Assembly: GCA_001305115.1 (NCBI GenBank)
Contig: BCAA01000014.1
Span: forward strand, 17,944-81,943
Reading direction: 5' to 3'
From: Clostridia bacterium UC5.1-1E11
Lineage (GTDB): Bacteria > Bacillota > Clostridia > Oscillospirales > Acutalibacteraceae
Length of the DNA stretch: 64,000 bases
The notes under the pieces were generated by a model. The model worked only from the letters and a program-made list of their open reading frames with translations. It was not told the origin of the DNA and did no database searches. The position numbers and the translations under genes are program-made. Position 1 is the stretch's first letter. Each line of letters starts with the position of its first letter. This document shows positions 36,553 to 53,024 of the stretch, in pieces.

Positions 36553-39500
36553 ATGAAAACAGCATGGCAAAAGTGGACCGCCTGTCTGCTGGCGACTTTG
36601 ATGGTTCTCGGAACCGTGTTCGCAGGGCCGGGCGTCTACGCTTGGGCGGCCGACCTAGGAGAGGGCGATGGCGTAACGTTGTCCAACTCCGCGGCAGAGC
36701 CTGGAAGAGAAACAATCAATTTTAACAACGACTGGCGGTATTATGAAGGAGATGTTACCGGCGCAGATGCAGCCGACTTCGACGACGAAGATTGGCTCTA
36801 TGTAAATCTGCCGCATAGCACCATTCATTATACCCCCGATAACTACTACCAGGAGGATCTGGGGGTCTTCTGGTATCGTAAGCATTTCACCATTCCCGAG
36901 GAAATGCAGGGCAAAAAGCTCTACATAACCTTTGAAGCTGCGATGCAGGCGGCAGAGGTGTGGGTAAATGGGGAAAAGGTTGGAACCCATCAGGGCGGAT
37001 ATACTGCATTTGTTTTCGACCTCACAGATAAGGTTGCTTATGGGGAAGAGAACGTAATCGCAGTGCGCATTGATACCCGTCCGAACGCAGCCTTTAACCC
37101 TGGTAAAAACAATCCGGACTTCCAATACTTTGGCGGCCTGTATCGGAACGTATACCTCACAACCATGGACCCACTGCATGTGAGCGATGCGGTTTATGAA
37201 AACAAAACAGCGGGCGGCGGAATCTTCTTGACAGCGCCTTCTGTCACCAAAGAGAGCGCGACCGTTCAGGCGCAGACCGACGTCAAGAATGAGGGAGAAC
37301 AGGCACAGGACACCACGGTCAAGACGGAAATTGTGGATGAAGATGGCGGCGTGGTTGCCACAAAAGAGGATACCACTACGATTGCCGCAGGCGAGAGCCA
37401 TGCGTTCGTCCAAAAACTGGTTGTGGAAAATCCGCGCCTGTGGTCCATCAATACGCCGGAGCTTTATACGGTGCGCACCACGGTCCTGACCGGCGATACG
37501 GTCCGTGATTCCTTGGAAACCACTTATGGCATCCGCAAGGTGGAGTGGAAACGCGACGGCTGCTATATCAACGGCGAGTATGTGGAGCTCAACGGCACCA
37601 ATATGCATTCTGAGATCGGAATGCTCGGCAATGCCCAGTCCGACGACTCCATTTTTGAGGACGTTCGCCGTCTGAAGGAATGGGGCTTTGATTTCATTCG
37701 GATGTCGCACTATCCACATTCCCCGGCGTTTTTATGCGGCGTGCGACAAGTACGGTGTGGCTGTGATCGACTGCCTCTCCGGCTGGCAGCAGTTTAACAA
37801 CACCGACAGTTTCAAGAATGCTACTTATCAGGAACTGCGCGACATGTTCCATACCAACCGCAACTACTGCTCCATCGTCGCATGGGAGCCGAGCCTCAAT
37901 GAGAGTGGTTACAATGAGGCGTGGGCAAAGGAAATGCAGCGCATTTCCCATGAAGAATACCCGACAGATGGAGATTCCCGCATTTACACCGGAGGATGGA
38001 AATACTGGAATGTCTTCGACATGGGCGTAGGGACTCCGCAGGCCAATGTAATCGGCGATGCAGCGACCTATAGCGACAAGCCTGTCATCGTCAGTGAATA
38101 CGGTGATTGGAACTACGGCGGCTACACCTCTTCCACCCGTGTGACCCGTGAACCGGCGCACACAAAGTTCAAGGGCGGCGACGAGGGCATGCTGATTCAG
38201 TGCGACAATCTCCAGGAATCCATGGCGCTCAACCGCAGCTTTGATTGGGGCGGCGCGTATGCCTACTGGCAGTATGCCGACTATGCAGGCTTTGATACAA
38301 CCGACCTGACCTATTGCGGGATTGTGGACATCTACCGCATCCCGAAATTCAGCGCATACTTTGTCCAGAGCCAGCGCGACGCCGATGTCGATCTGAGCGA
38401 ATACGGCATCGAGAGCGGCCCGATGGTCTTTGTGGCGAATACATGGGCCTCCGATTCCCCAGATCAGGTTCGTGTGTTCAGCAACTGCGATGAGGTAGAG
38501 CTTTTTGTCAATGGAAAATCCATTGGTAAACAGACGCCCGACACGCAGATGTGGGGACCGCATGGCGACGGAAACCCGAAGGATCACCCGGCTTCCGGAG
38601 CAGGAAAATATATCAGCACAGAAAACCTCAAGCACCCGCCGTTTACCTTTGATCTCAGCGATTATACGCCGGGCGAGGGAACCGTTACAGCGGTAGGCTA
38701 CATCGACGGCCAGAAAGCAGCGGAATATGTCCGCCGTGCTCCTGAAGAGGCGACGCAGATTACCCTTCAGGCGGAAAATGACGAGCCTCTCAAGCTGGAC
38801 GGCAGTACCGCCAAGCTGGTGTGGGTCGATGTAAAGGACGCAAATGGCACTGTGGTCAATACAGCGGATAACGCCGTCACCTTCTCGGTGGATGGCCCCG
38901 GCCTCGTGATTGGCGACAAAGCAGAGGTCGACGAAGGCCAGGAAACTAAGACGGTCACCATGTTGGGCGGCCAGATGGGAATCTGGGTGCGCAGCAAGCG
39001 CGGATCGGGCGATATTACCCTGACTGCAACTTCGAACGGCCTTACCACGGCGACGCTCACCATTCCGACCGAGACTGTAGAAGGCTTGCCGGAAGTTCCC
39101 GAAGGCGGCGATGCAGACGAGGCGGACTATGTGAAGCCTGTAGAGACCGGAAACTTGTTCTTGAACAAGCCTGCCAGCGCAAGCAGTGAGAACACCAGCA
39201 GCCAGCTGGGAGTAGAAGCGGCGGAACGCGCCAATGACGGCGACGAAACCACCAAGTGGTGTGCAAAGGTCACCGATTCCAGCGACGACTCTGTGGGGCC
39301 GCACTGGTGGCAGGTGGACATGGGCGACACCTACAAACTCGAGAGTGTGGAAATCCTCTTTGAGATGAACACGGATTATAAATATCAGATTGCTGTCTCC
39401 GATAGCCCGGACATCACGCAGGAAGATGTGGTCGTAGACCGCAGCAACAACACCGAAAATGTCCAGCGCGTAACGGAGGAAATCAACCAGGAATGCCGGT

Positions 39501-42500
39501 ATGTGCGCGTTTATGTGAATTGCCCGGCATCCAACATTTGGCCCTGTATTTTGGAGGTCAAGGGTACAGGAGAAAGCACCAATGCAAACGTAGCGGCTGG
39601 AAAGGATGCAACCGCCAGCAAGGAAGGCGCCGGCCATCCGGCTTCCGCTGCAGTAGATGGTGATCCGAGCACCTACTGGACCAATGCGGCCATGGGTGCC
39701 GCCAACTGGCAGGTGGACCTCGGCGAGGTCTATCAGATCAACCAGGTGGATGTGGACTTTGTCTGGGGCAACGGCACTTTGATGCATACCTTTACTCTCC
39801 AGAGTTCTATGGACGGCAACCGTTGGACGGATGTAGCGAACTACAGCGGTCCGGACAAGATGGCGTCCCTCCAGGTCGATACGCAGGCCCGCTACCTCCG
39901 CGTTTACAATCTGTATGCGGGCGACGGAACAAAGGACTGGACGGAGATCGCCGAGTTCTATGCCTACGGCGCTGAGGCGGCGGAAGAAACCCGCTTGGAT
40001 TATGGTGTTCCTTCCTATGCGAGTTCCAGCGCAGAGGGCAGTGACCCGGCCTATGGCAACGACGGAGACCCGGCCAAATACTGGATTCCGTCTCCGGACG
40101 ATGAGTCCCCCTGGTGGTACTTTGATGCGGGCGGTCTGTACAACATGAGCAATGTACAGCTGTCCTGGACCAGCGAACAGTCCCATCGTTATACCATCGA
40201 CCTTTCGGTGGATGGTGTGAACTGGACGACCGCAGTGGACCATATGGATGGCAGCGAGGCTTTGACTTTGACCAGTGATGCAGTCTCCGGTCTGGCCCGC
40301 TATGTGCGCATTTCCCTCCCGGCAGGCAGCACAGAGGGCTTCTGGATCAACTCCACTGGGCGCGAAGCGAATGGTAAGCTGGTCACAGGTGTGGAAGAGT
40401 TGGCGGCGGTAGACGCATTTACCGGCACAGCGTTTGAGGACTTGGAACTCCCGAAGGAAGTTCTTGCAAACCTCGAAGGCGATCTCTCTACAAAACTCCC
40501 AGTTGTCTGGGATGAGGATGGCTATAAGGCAGATTCCGCTGGCGAGCAGACCCTCACCGGTACCTTGACCATGATTCCTGGTGTCAAGAACAGCGAGGAT
40601 GTGAAGGCTTCCATCGTTGTAAATGTAAAGGAAGTTCCGGAGCAGACCATTACAATGGGCCTGACTGCGCCGGAAACGGTGGCACCGGGCAGCGAGTTCG
40701 CCGTTACGCACTCCATAAGCGGCCTTGGCGAACTGGTGGAGCCAGTTGGTATTATACAGATGGATCTCACCTATCCGGAGGGACTGACCTGTGAAGAAGT
40801 GATTCCAAATGAAAACATCGACGGCAACTTGACAGTCGGTATCCATAACGATGAACACAAAGTTTCGATTCTTTACGATGGCGATCTGGAAAACGGACTG
40901 CCGGTTGATACAAGCAGCCTGTTCACTGCAACCTTTAAGGTGGACGAAGCGGCAGGAGAAGGGGATTACGACATTGAAATCGGCAATGTTGTTGTTCTGA
41001 ATATCAGCGGAAACGACATCGGCAGCGCACTCCAGCAGGCGACGGTTCACGTGGGCCAGACGGCGCCGGAGACGGCTGATCTGACGGTAACCTTTAGCGG
41101 CAAGGATGCCAAACTCTGGATCGACGGGGAAGAGCAGACCATCGCAAACCTGCTTGGCGTTTATACCCTGGAGGATGTTGCAAATGGCGAGGAACTCGTA
41201 TTCGACTTTACACCGGCTGTGGAAGGCAGAACCTTCCGTGCGGTAACGGTCAATGGCGGCGAGCCGGAGATCATCGGCAGCGGCTCCTATCGGTATACAG
41301 GCAGCATGGATACCCTGAACCCAACCCTCACCTTTGCCTTTGAAACGGTCAGCAAGCTGACCTTGCAGGCTGTGATCGATTATGCACAGGAGCGTATCGA
41401 TGCGGGCGATACCGACAATCTGGTACCGGCGGTACAGGAGAAGTTCCAGAAAGCGTTTGATAAGGCAAATGAGGTCAACGAAGACCCGGCAGCCACACAG
41501 GATGCGATCAACGAGGCTTGGAGCGCCCTTATGGACGCCCTGCACTACCTGGAATTTGAGCCGGGCGACAAGACCAGGCTGGACGATCTGATTGCTCTGG
41601 CAGAAACGCTGGACGAAAACGACTATACGTCGGACACTTGGGCGGCTCTCCAGACAGCGCTCGACGAGGCAATCAAAAACGTCTAATGACGACAACGCGG
41701 TGCAGAACGATGTGGACAAGGCGTGCCAAGCGCTCTATGATGCGTTGATGCATCTGGCCGGAACGGCCGACCGTACGGCGCTTGATACGGCGCTTGCGAA
41801 GGCAGAAGGGATCGAAGAAAATCTGGATGCGTATCTCGACGACGGCAAGCAGGAATTTATTGGTGCTTTGAATGCTGCGCGGGATATTGATCGGGATGCA
41901 ACGCAGGAAGAAGTTGACGCTGCGGCGAAGGCCCTGACAGAAGCAATGGCGAACCTGCGCAAGATTCCCAGCCGTGCGGAACTTGAGGCACTTCTCAACC
42001 GTATGGAGTCCAAGGATTTGAGCGGCTATACCGCATCCAGCGCAGCAGCGTTCACGGCGGCGAAAAAGAATCTGGCAGCGGTTTTGGATAAGTCCAATGC
42101 AACGCCGGAGGAATTGGTAGCCGCACAGGATGCAGCGCTCTTGGCAGAAAAGAACCTCAAGAAGAAAACACAGAACAGCGGGAAGGGTTCCTCCTCCAGC
42201 AATAGCAGCAACACATATGGAGCTTCCGGAACTGCCACAGCCAATCCGGTTGTCAACGCAGCGCAGTCCGTCGCAGAGCAGACATCGGTTCGTTGCGATA
42301 CGACGATGCCGTTCACATTGACCAGAGGCAGCGCATATTGCTTCAAGATGACGGTACTGAACGGCTCAAATGTAATGCCGAGCTTCACCGTGGGCAATGG
42401 CAGTGTGCTCAAGACGCAATTTATTGCGCAGATCGGCAATGATTATTACTTCCGCGTCTATGCAACCGGAAAACCGGGCGAGAGCACGGGCGTCTACACC

Positions 42501-42551
42501 ACTTTGCCCGGACAGAACCCGGTTCGTCATTGCGTTGTCACCATCGGTTAA
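36553..42551 (+). CDS. Giant secreted GH2 glycosidase with F5/8, cohesin-like and FIVAR modules (two frameshifts)
   Basis: About 2000 residues after correction. Modules: signal peptide (1-32); GH2 sugar-binding domain (55-210); Ig-like (230-325); TIM barrel (330-620) with acid/base Glu about 450 in PSLNESGY and nucleophile Glu about 515 in VIVSEYGDW; DUF4982-like region; three F5/8-type-C (CBM32-like) domains (about 865-1003, 1009-1138, 1151-1272); bacterial Ig; a cohesin-like domain (about 1362-1500, starting ITMGLTAPETVAPGSEF); FIVAR-type helical repeats (1600-1870); a C-terminal beta domain. Breaks: near 37730 a T-run one base too long, near 41680 one base missing. Probably a beta-galactosidase or similar acting on mucin or plant glycans outside the cell. 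There is no LPXTG anchor. Confidence 0.88.
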
Positions 42552-42588
42552 AACGCATGATTCGGTGACAGTATTGATAAAATTCCCC

Positions 42589-42613
42589 AAGGGCGCGCGT
42601 TGCGCGCGCCCTT
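42589..42613 (+). terminator. GC-rich hairpin between the GH2 genes
   Basis: Eleven-base arms (42589-42599, 42603-42613) with a 3-base loop, but no T-run. It may be an mRNA processing or weak termination site. Confidence 0.4.
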
Positions 42614-42635
42614 CCGGGAGATTTTAGCGACTTGA

Positions 42636-47500
<4,865 letters not shown>

Positions 47501-48124
47501 AAAAGTGGTCATACCCAAAGGACTTTTCCTGTAGGGGCAGACCGGAAGAAATGTACATATAGTACATATATAAGAAGGGGATACCCTCGCAGACTATTCT
47601 GCGGAGGTATCCCCTTCTGTTGGTTAGATCTTCCAGAAGAACCGGTGGAAGGTTCCCGTAAAAAAGCCTTCGCTTCAAGCATCGAGCGAAGCAAGCCGCT
47701 GGCAACAACCTTTTGATGATAGAAGGTTGCCGTTAGAACCGCCAATGCCTGTTTACGGGCTGTGGAGTAGGGATGCAAGCGGGAATAAAGTTCCCAGCCT
47801 CTTTAGATGTTTGCCGGTGGTTGTGACTGGCTTTATGTATGCGTAAAGGACTGTTTGTTGAATTGCACTGTGATTCCGGGCATTCCGGGACTTTGGGTAC
47901 TGCCTCCGTCAGATATATCGCCCATAGAATAACCGCCGCGGTATACGCCGCTATAATGTTCCTGATAGCCTATAACGTCTGACTTCATTCTTATCCAATT
48001 CCTTGGCCACACAGATCGTCGAATAACCATTCTGCGGGGATACATAGACCTCTCTTTCCTTCCGTCCTGGCAGATCGATAACAGTCTCGTAAGAGCCGTC
48101 CCACTCCTTGACGTTACACTTTCA
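47501..48124. other. Region after GH2 genes with terminator and gene debris
   Basis: It contains the terminator at 47573-47621. On the minus strand, from about 48122 to 47953, lies an open frame without a start (EWDGSYETVIDLPGRKERE, then STICVAKELDKNEVRRY) that looks like the C-terminal part of an unrecognised protein. Confidence 0.45.
47573..47621. terminator. Long hairpin after GH2 locus
   Basis: Thirteen-base outer arms AGAAGGGGATACC/GGTATCCCCTTCT with a further imperfect inner stem. It probably ends the GH2 transcript. Confidence 0.6.
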
Positions 48125-48760
48125 TTGAAATCGAATATGTACCCCGCTTACACGGACGTGGAAAAGAAAGGTAAGAGCGGCAAATCCCCGTATGTCATGT
48201 GCGAATATGACCATTCGATGGGCAACAGCACAGGCGCTTTGAAGGACTATTGGGACATCATCCGCAAGTATCCGAACCTCCAGGGCGGTTGGATTTGGGA
48301 CTGGGCGGACCAGTCGATCAACACCCAGATTCCCGGCGCGGAGCCCGGCGAGACCTATTGGGCTTATGACGGCGACTGGGACGTCTATACCGGCAAAAAT
48401 AATTTCTACGTCAATGGCATTATTGCGCCGGATCGCACCATTCATCCGGCCATGTATGAAGTCAAGAAGGTTTACCAGTCCTTCCAGATGACGGCAAAGG
48501 ATCTGGAAGCGGGCGTTATTACCATCGACAATGAATACATCGATACCAATGCAAACGAATACGACATGACCTGGGAATTGATCCGCGATGGAGAGTCCAT
48601 TGCAAGCCATACGCAGTCCGTGGATGTTCCTCCGCAAGAGACGGTGGACATCACCCTGGAAGGCTATACTGCGCCGGCTGACCTACAGCCCGGCGAGGAG
48701 TGCTTCCTGAATATCCGTTTCACTACAAAAGAAGGCTGCTGGCGGGCGGATGCAGGCGTC
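48125..48760 (+). pseudogene. Fragment of a duplicated GH2 beta-galactosidase
   Basis: About 210 codons nearly identical to 44310-44940 of the dockerin-bearing GH2 gene, beginning at [14 protein letters not shown] and ending at TTKEGCWRADAG. It has no start, no signal peptide, no acid/base Glu and none of the accessory modules. It retains the nucleophile motif [10 protein letters not shown]. Substitutions (for example GESIASHTQS for [10 protein letters not shown]) show it is a diverged paralogue, not an assembly copy. Confidence 0.85.
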
Positions 48761-49272
48761 TTTATCAGATGTTGGCAGGATTACCACACAATGGGTTGTA
48801 TGTACTCGACCAGTCTTTCCTAAAGGACTCACCAAACAAATTGTCAAGCGGGTTTTTACAAAAGATACTAGGCAACATAGGGCGTTCTTCCGTATTGATT
48901 GTTTGCTCCCTTCAAAGGGAAATGTATCCCGTGAGGACGAAGCTTTATAAGGAAGCTGTCCATCGTCTTTTCCATCCTACCGGGGCTTTCTCTCAAAGCC
49001 GCCGCACACTTATAACCCTGGCCTTAACGTTGTAAATAGGAGAGTACTGAAATTTATAATGATTTTTCAAAAGGTTTACAGGATATACCATTTAAGAAAG
49101 TGTGAAAGAATTCAAAAAGCCCTTGGGCTTTGTTACACTTGTAACAAACTCAAGAGCTTTTGATATAAAAATCAATAAATTCTAAAGTCTTTATTTAAGG
49201 TTGGAGAAATCCGATGTTTGAGCCGGGAATACCGTTCACAAACATGAGATGATGCCAGCTGGAAACAAAATG
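48761..49272. other. Debris downstream of GH2 fragment
   Basis: Directly after the fragment the plus-strand frame continues into unrelated sequence (LYQMLAGLPHNGLYVLDQSF, ending near 49033), perhaps part of another broken gene. An AT-rich stretch with the imperfect repeat AAAGCCCTTGGGCTTT (about 49118) follows before the ABC genes end. Confidence 0.4.
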
Positions 49273-51039
49273 TCATAATCGAGACGATGGCCGCTCATTC
49301 AGTTGCCAGGAAGCGCTCTCCTTTTGTAGTTGCACCATGTGATGGTATAATCCTTTTTGTTCCATCAATTGGGCAGGGGTGCCCTGTTCAGCGACTTTCC
49401 CATCTTTCAAGACAACAATGTGGTCCGCATGGGCTACCGTACGCATACGATGAGCGATAATCAACACCGTCTTATTTTGTACTAGGCGGGAAAGGGCCGC
49501 TTGAACAGCACTCTCATTTTCAACATCCAGAGAAGCTGTCGCTTCATCCAGCAAAATTACAGGAGCATCCTTTAGAAGTGCCCGCGCGATGGAGATGCGC
49601 TGCCGTTCGCCTCCGGACAAAGTAGAACCATTTTCTCCGATGACGGTTTGGTATCCCTGCGGAAGCTTACGGATGAATTCGTCGCATTGTGCAGCGCGGG
49701 CTGCTTCCAATACTTCTTGATCGGTCGCCTCGCGCCGTCCTAAACGGATGTTTTCCATGATGGTATCGCGGAAAAGGACCACATCTTGAAAGACAATTGC
49801 GTAATAGTTTAGCAGAGCTTCTGGCTCCACACAGGTCACATCAATGCCTCCCAGAGTAATGGTTCCAGAATTGACATCCCAGAAGCGTGCTGCCAATTTG
49901 GCGGCTGTCGACTTACCACCGCCAGAGGGCCCGACAAGCGCAGTGACCTCCCCTTGCTTAGCCGTAAAAGATACGTCGGACAGAACACCTTCATCCGAAT
50001 GGTAAGAGAAAGAAACATGGTCAAATTGGATGTCATACCCGTTGGGAGTACAAGTATTGGAACCGGTTTGTACGGGTTGTTCCTCGATTTGACGCATACG
50101 TTCGATCTGCAGTTTTGCACTAAAGGTAGCGGCCAGGTTTTGCAACGCCAATGCCATGGGATCATAGAACCGTGCCGCGGCGATCAAAAAGACAAGATAG
50201 GTCAGAAGATCCACACCGCCTGTAATTAGCAGATGTGCGCCCACGAGGACGGTCGTTGCCAACCCTAGACGAAGAATCGCTTGGGCGGATGTGATAAACA
50301 CGCCTGTAGTCAACTCAGCATGAATTGCAGCAGATTCAACGCCATCAATCTTGGCGTGTACACTCTCTAGGTAGTGTTCCTTTTGATTGCATGCCTTGAT
50401 GTCACGGATGGTTTCCAGACATTCTTGAATTCCATCAGAGGCCGCACGTTTGGCAAGAATGCTGCGTGTTCCAAATTTGTCTTGTAGGAACTTGGAACCC
50501 ACAGCAAGAATGAGTGCAACAGGAAGTACCCACAACACCGCCAATCCCAAGCGCCAGTCCATAGACAAAAGACCGATGGCGATGAGCGCCGTGGAAAAAC
50601 AGGTAGCAATCAGCTGGGGAATGTAATGGGAAAAGGATTGTTCCAGGCTGGAGCAGTCGGACATGATGGTATTGGTCAAGTCAGCCAGGTCCCGGTTTCC
50701 AAAAAAGGAGAGGGGGAGTGCGCGGAGCTTTTCTGCAAGGCGAACCCGGCGGTTGGCACTCTCTTCATAGGTGCCCGTATATGTTTTGGCGTATTCCTTC
50801 CAATGGAACAAAAAGATGAACACAAGAATGATCAGGGCGCCAAGGGTGTATCCCCACACACCCGAAGAGGGATCGGTCCCTTCTGTCAAAGCAGCAATCA
50901 TGGCCTGTAAGACAAAGAACAGGAGACCAACCGGCGCCATAAGGGATAAATTGCAGACCGTACACCAAAATACACCGCTGACCAGGTCCTTTGTCCCTTG
51001 TTCCGATAGAGCGAAGATGTGTTGCAATTTCCGAATCAT
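49273..51039 (-). CDS. ABC exporter, fused permease/ATPase, second half-transporter
   Basis: About 588 residues: six membrane segments (about 20-300) and an ATPase domain with Walker A GPSGGGKST, signature LSGGERQR and Walker B VILLDEATASLD, followed by the His switch in IAHRMRT. ATG 51039 overlaps the stop of the upstream ABC gene (ATGA) with GGAGG before it, so the two are made together as a heterodimer. Similar paired exporters next to AraC regulators and iron genes (YbtP/YbtQ, Irp6-like) act on siderophores or metal chelates; here metal boxes precede the operon, so a metal-linked substrate is likely but not proven. Confidence 0.9.
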   Translation of the reverse strand: MIRKLQHIFALSEQGTKDLVSGVFWCTVCNLSLMAPVGLLFFVLQAMIAALTEGTDPSSGVWGYTLGALIILVFIFLFHWKEYAKTYTGTYEESANRRVRLAEKLRALPLSFFGNRDLADLTNTIMSDCSSLEQSFSHYIPQLIATCFSTALIAIGLLSMDWRLGLAVLWVLPVALILAVGSKFLQDKFGTRSILAKRAASDGIQECLETIRDIKACNQKEHYLESVHAKIDGVESAAIHAELTTGVFITSAQAILRLGLATTVLVGAHLLITGGVDLLTYLVFLIAAARFYDPMALALQNLAATFSAKLQIERMRQIEEQPVQTGSNTCTPNGYDIQFDHVSFSYHSDEGVLSDVSFTAKQGEVTALVGPSGGGKSTAAKLAARFWDVNSGTITLGGIDVTCVEPEALLNYYAIVFQDVVLFRDTIMENIRLGRREATDQEVLEAARAAQCDEFIRKLPQGYQTVIGENGSTLSGGERQRISIARALLKDAPVILLDEATASLDVENESAVQAALSRLVQNKTVLIIAHRMRTVAHADHIVVLKDGKVAEQGTPAQLMEQKGLYHHMVQLQKESASWQLNERPSSRL

Positions 51040-52825
51040 TGCACAGCCTCCTTTCCAACCTTCCATTGGGCAGAGGTCTGATAATTCTGCCACATTTGTG
51101 CATATAATCCCTTTTGCTCCAGAAGTTGCTGATGGGTACCGCTCTGTAAGATTTGGCCTTCGGAGAGCACAAGAATCCGATCGGCATTTTGAATAGTGGA
51201 AAGGCGGTGAGCAACCATCAACACCGTTTTTCCGCGGGTCAAAGATTCAAAGGCCTTCTGAATCTGATACTCATTTTCAGGATCAGCAAAAGCAGTCGCT
51301 TCGTCCAACAAGACGATTGGTGCATCCTTTAAAATGGCACGCGCCAAAGCAATGCGCTGCTGTTCGCCCCCGGACAGATAGACCCCTTTTGCACCGACGA
51401 CGGTATCGATACCGTCGGGCAACTTCTCGAGAATATCGTCGCATTGGGCTGCATGAGCAGCCTGCAAAGCCTCCTCCCGGCTGGCTGAAGGCCGGGCCGC
51501 CCGGATATTTTCCAGGAGGCTGGCCTTAAACAAGCGCGTATCCTGAAAAACAAAGGCTACTTGAGCCATCAAATCGCGGGTGGAAATCTGCCGGACATCC
51601 ACGCCGCCCACCTGAACAGAACCTTCTTGTGCGTCCCAAAACCGGGGGATCAGTGTAGCCGCGGTGGTTTTACCCCCGCCAGAAGGGCCCACTAAGGCGA
51701 CTGTCGCCCCCTCAGGAACCGTAAAGCTCGCGTGTTGAAGCGCAGGCCGGTCCGCGCCAGGATAGGTAAAGGTCACGTTCTTGAACACAACGCTATGCCC
51801 GCTTGGAGACTGAGGATGTGCCGGTTCGGCTAAAGGCTTCTGTTCCAGAATCAGATTGAGCTTACGAATCGCCTCGTCGGCTTCCATCAGAGCCTGCGAA
51901 GCGTACATAATGCGGTTCATCATGCCACCACAGGCCGGAGCAAAGAGGATATAAAAAATCATGTTTAACAGAACATCCCAGCCATCTCCACCGGCTGCAG
52001 CGGTCATGAGCATCCCCATAGGGATAAGCAAAAGGAAGGTGCCGTTTAAAACCGTGGTAAACCAAACCAAGGGGGTCCGGCAACTCATCGCATAACCGGA
52101 GGCCAGTTCCTTATAGGACATGATCGCTTGATAGAAGTTTTTAAAGGAATGAACGGTTTGCTGAAAGACCTTGACGACAGGGATTCCGCGGATATACTCC
52201 ACTGCTTCGCTGCTCATATTTTCTAACTGAATCTGATAGCGTTCGAAAAATTTCGCATTTTTTCCACCCATCATCAACGTCATCAGCCAGATGGAAACGA
52301 TCATAGGAATCAAACAAACCAATCCCATCCGCCAGTCGAACACAAAAAGCAATACGAGGGCAACAACAGGGGTGACGATCGCTCCCACTAGGTCGGGAAG
52401 TTCGTGAGCCAATAGGGTTTCAGTCATCCCGGCATTGTCGTCGATGATCTTGCGCAGACGGCCGGTCTGATTGCTGGAAAAAAAGCCGAGAGGGAGGTCG
52501 ACCGCGTGATCGATGGCGGTCCGCCGCATATTTCGAGCGGTATGGAACGCGGCGAGATGGGTACACATCAAGGCCCCAAAATAGACGAGTATGCTGGCAC
52601 CGGCAAATGCGACTGCCATCCAGCCAAACCGCTCGAGTCCAGTGGCCTGTGAAAGTGAAGGAAAAGCACGGAAGGCCCCCTGTACAGCAAGCCAGATACA
52701 TACATAGGGCATCAGTGAAAGGGCCGCCGACACCCCGGACAGGGTACAGCCCAAGATGGTCAGCTTCTTGTGCCCGCCTGCATAACCCAGCAGGCGGGAC
52801 AAGCTGCTCTGCTTTTTTTGTTCAT
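51036..52825 (-). CDS. ABC exporter, fused permease/ATPase, first half-transporter (one frameshift)
   Basis: About 596 residues: membrane domain with six segments (ILGCTLSGVSAALSLMPYVC and following), coupling-helix region FFERYQIQLENMSSEAVEYI, and ATPase with Walker A GPSGGGKTT, signature LSGGEQQR and Walker B IVLLDEATAFADPE. In the Walker B extension, Ala-Phe-Ala replaces the usual Ser-Ile/Leu, a mild degeneracy. The natural start is ATG 52825 after AAGGAGG; an A-run one base short near 52815 breaks it (MNKK...KQSSLSRLL). It is cotranslated with the second half-transporter. Confidence 0.88.
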
Positions 52826-52912
52826 GGGGAATAACGCCTCCTTAATGAAATAAATTCCGGTTGGACATAGAACCGCAGATTGGGAAAGAAACAGACCCTC
52901 AAAGAATTTTAA

Positions 52913-52928
52913 GTTAGCGATAACTAAA
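52913..52928. promoter_or_regulatory. Metal-repressor box 7 (ABC exporter)
   Basis: GTTAG-N6-CTAAA, one mismatch, just downstream of the putative -10 of the ABC promoter. Confidence 0.6.
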
Positions 52929-52940
52929 CTAAAAAGCAAA

Positions 52941-52969
52941 AAAATAGCGGCATACAAACCATTTCACAA
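52941..52969 (-). promoter_or_regulatory. Putative promoter of ABC exporter operon
   Basis: On the minus strand TTGTGA (52969-52964), 17-base spacer, TATTTT (52946-52941). It is flanked by boxes 7 and 8. Confidence 0.5.
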
Positions 52970-52984
52970 AAAAGAATGTTGATA

Positions 52985-53000
52985 GTTAGCTACAGCTAAC
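52985..53000. promoter_or_regulatory. Metal-repressor box 8
   Basis: GTTAG-N6-CTAAC with arms extended to GTTAGCT/AGCTAAC; it lies between the TetR gene and the ABC promoter. Confidence 0.75.
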
Positions 53001-53024
53001 AAAGGGCGAAAAAAGAGAGGCTCT

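Noticed and set aside
37694..41719. Open frame of 1341 codons on the minus strand opposite the first GH2 gene
   Set aside because: It mirrors the strongly biased codon use of the plus-strand gene, has no recognisable domain, start signal or ribosome binding site, and the plus strand carries a full GH2 architecture.
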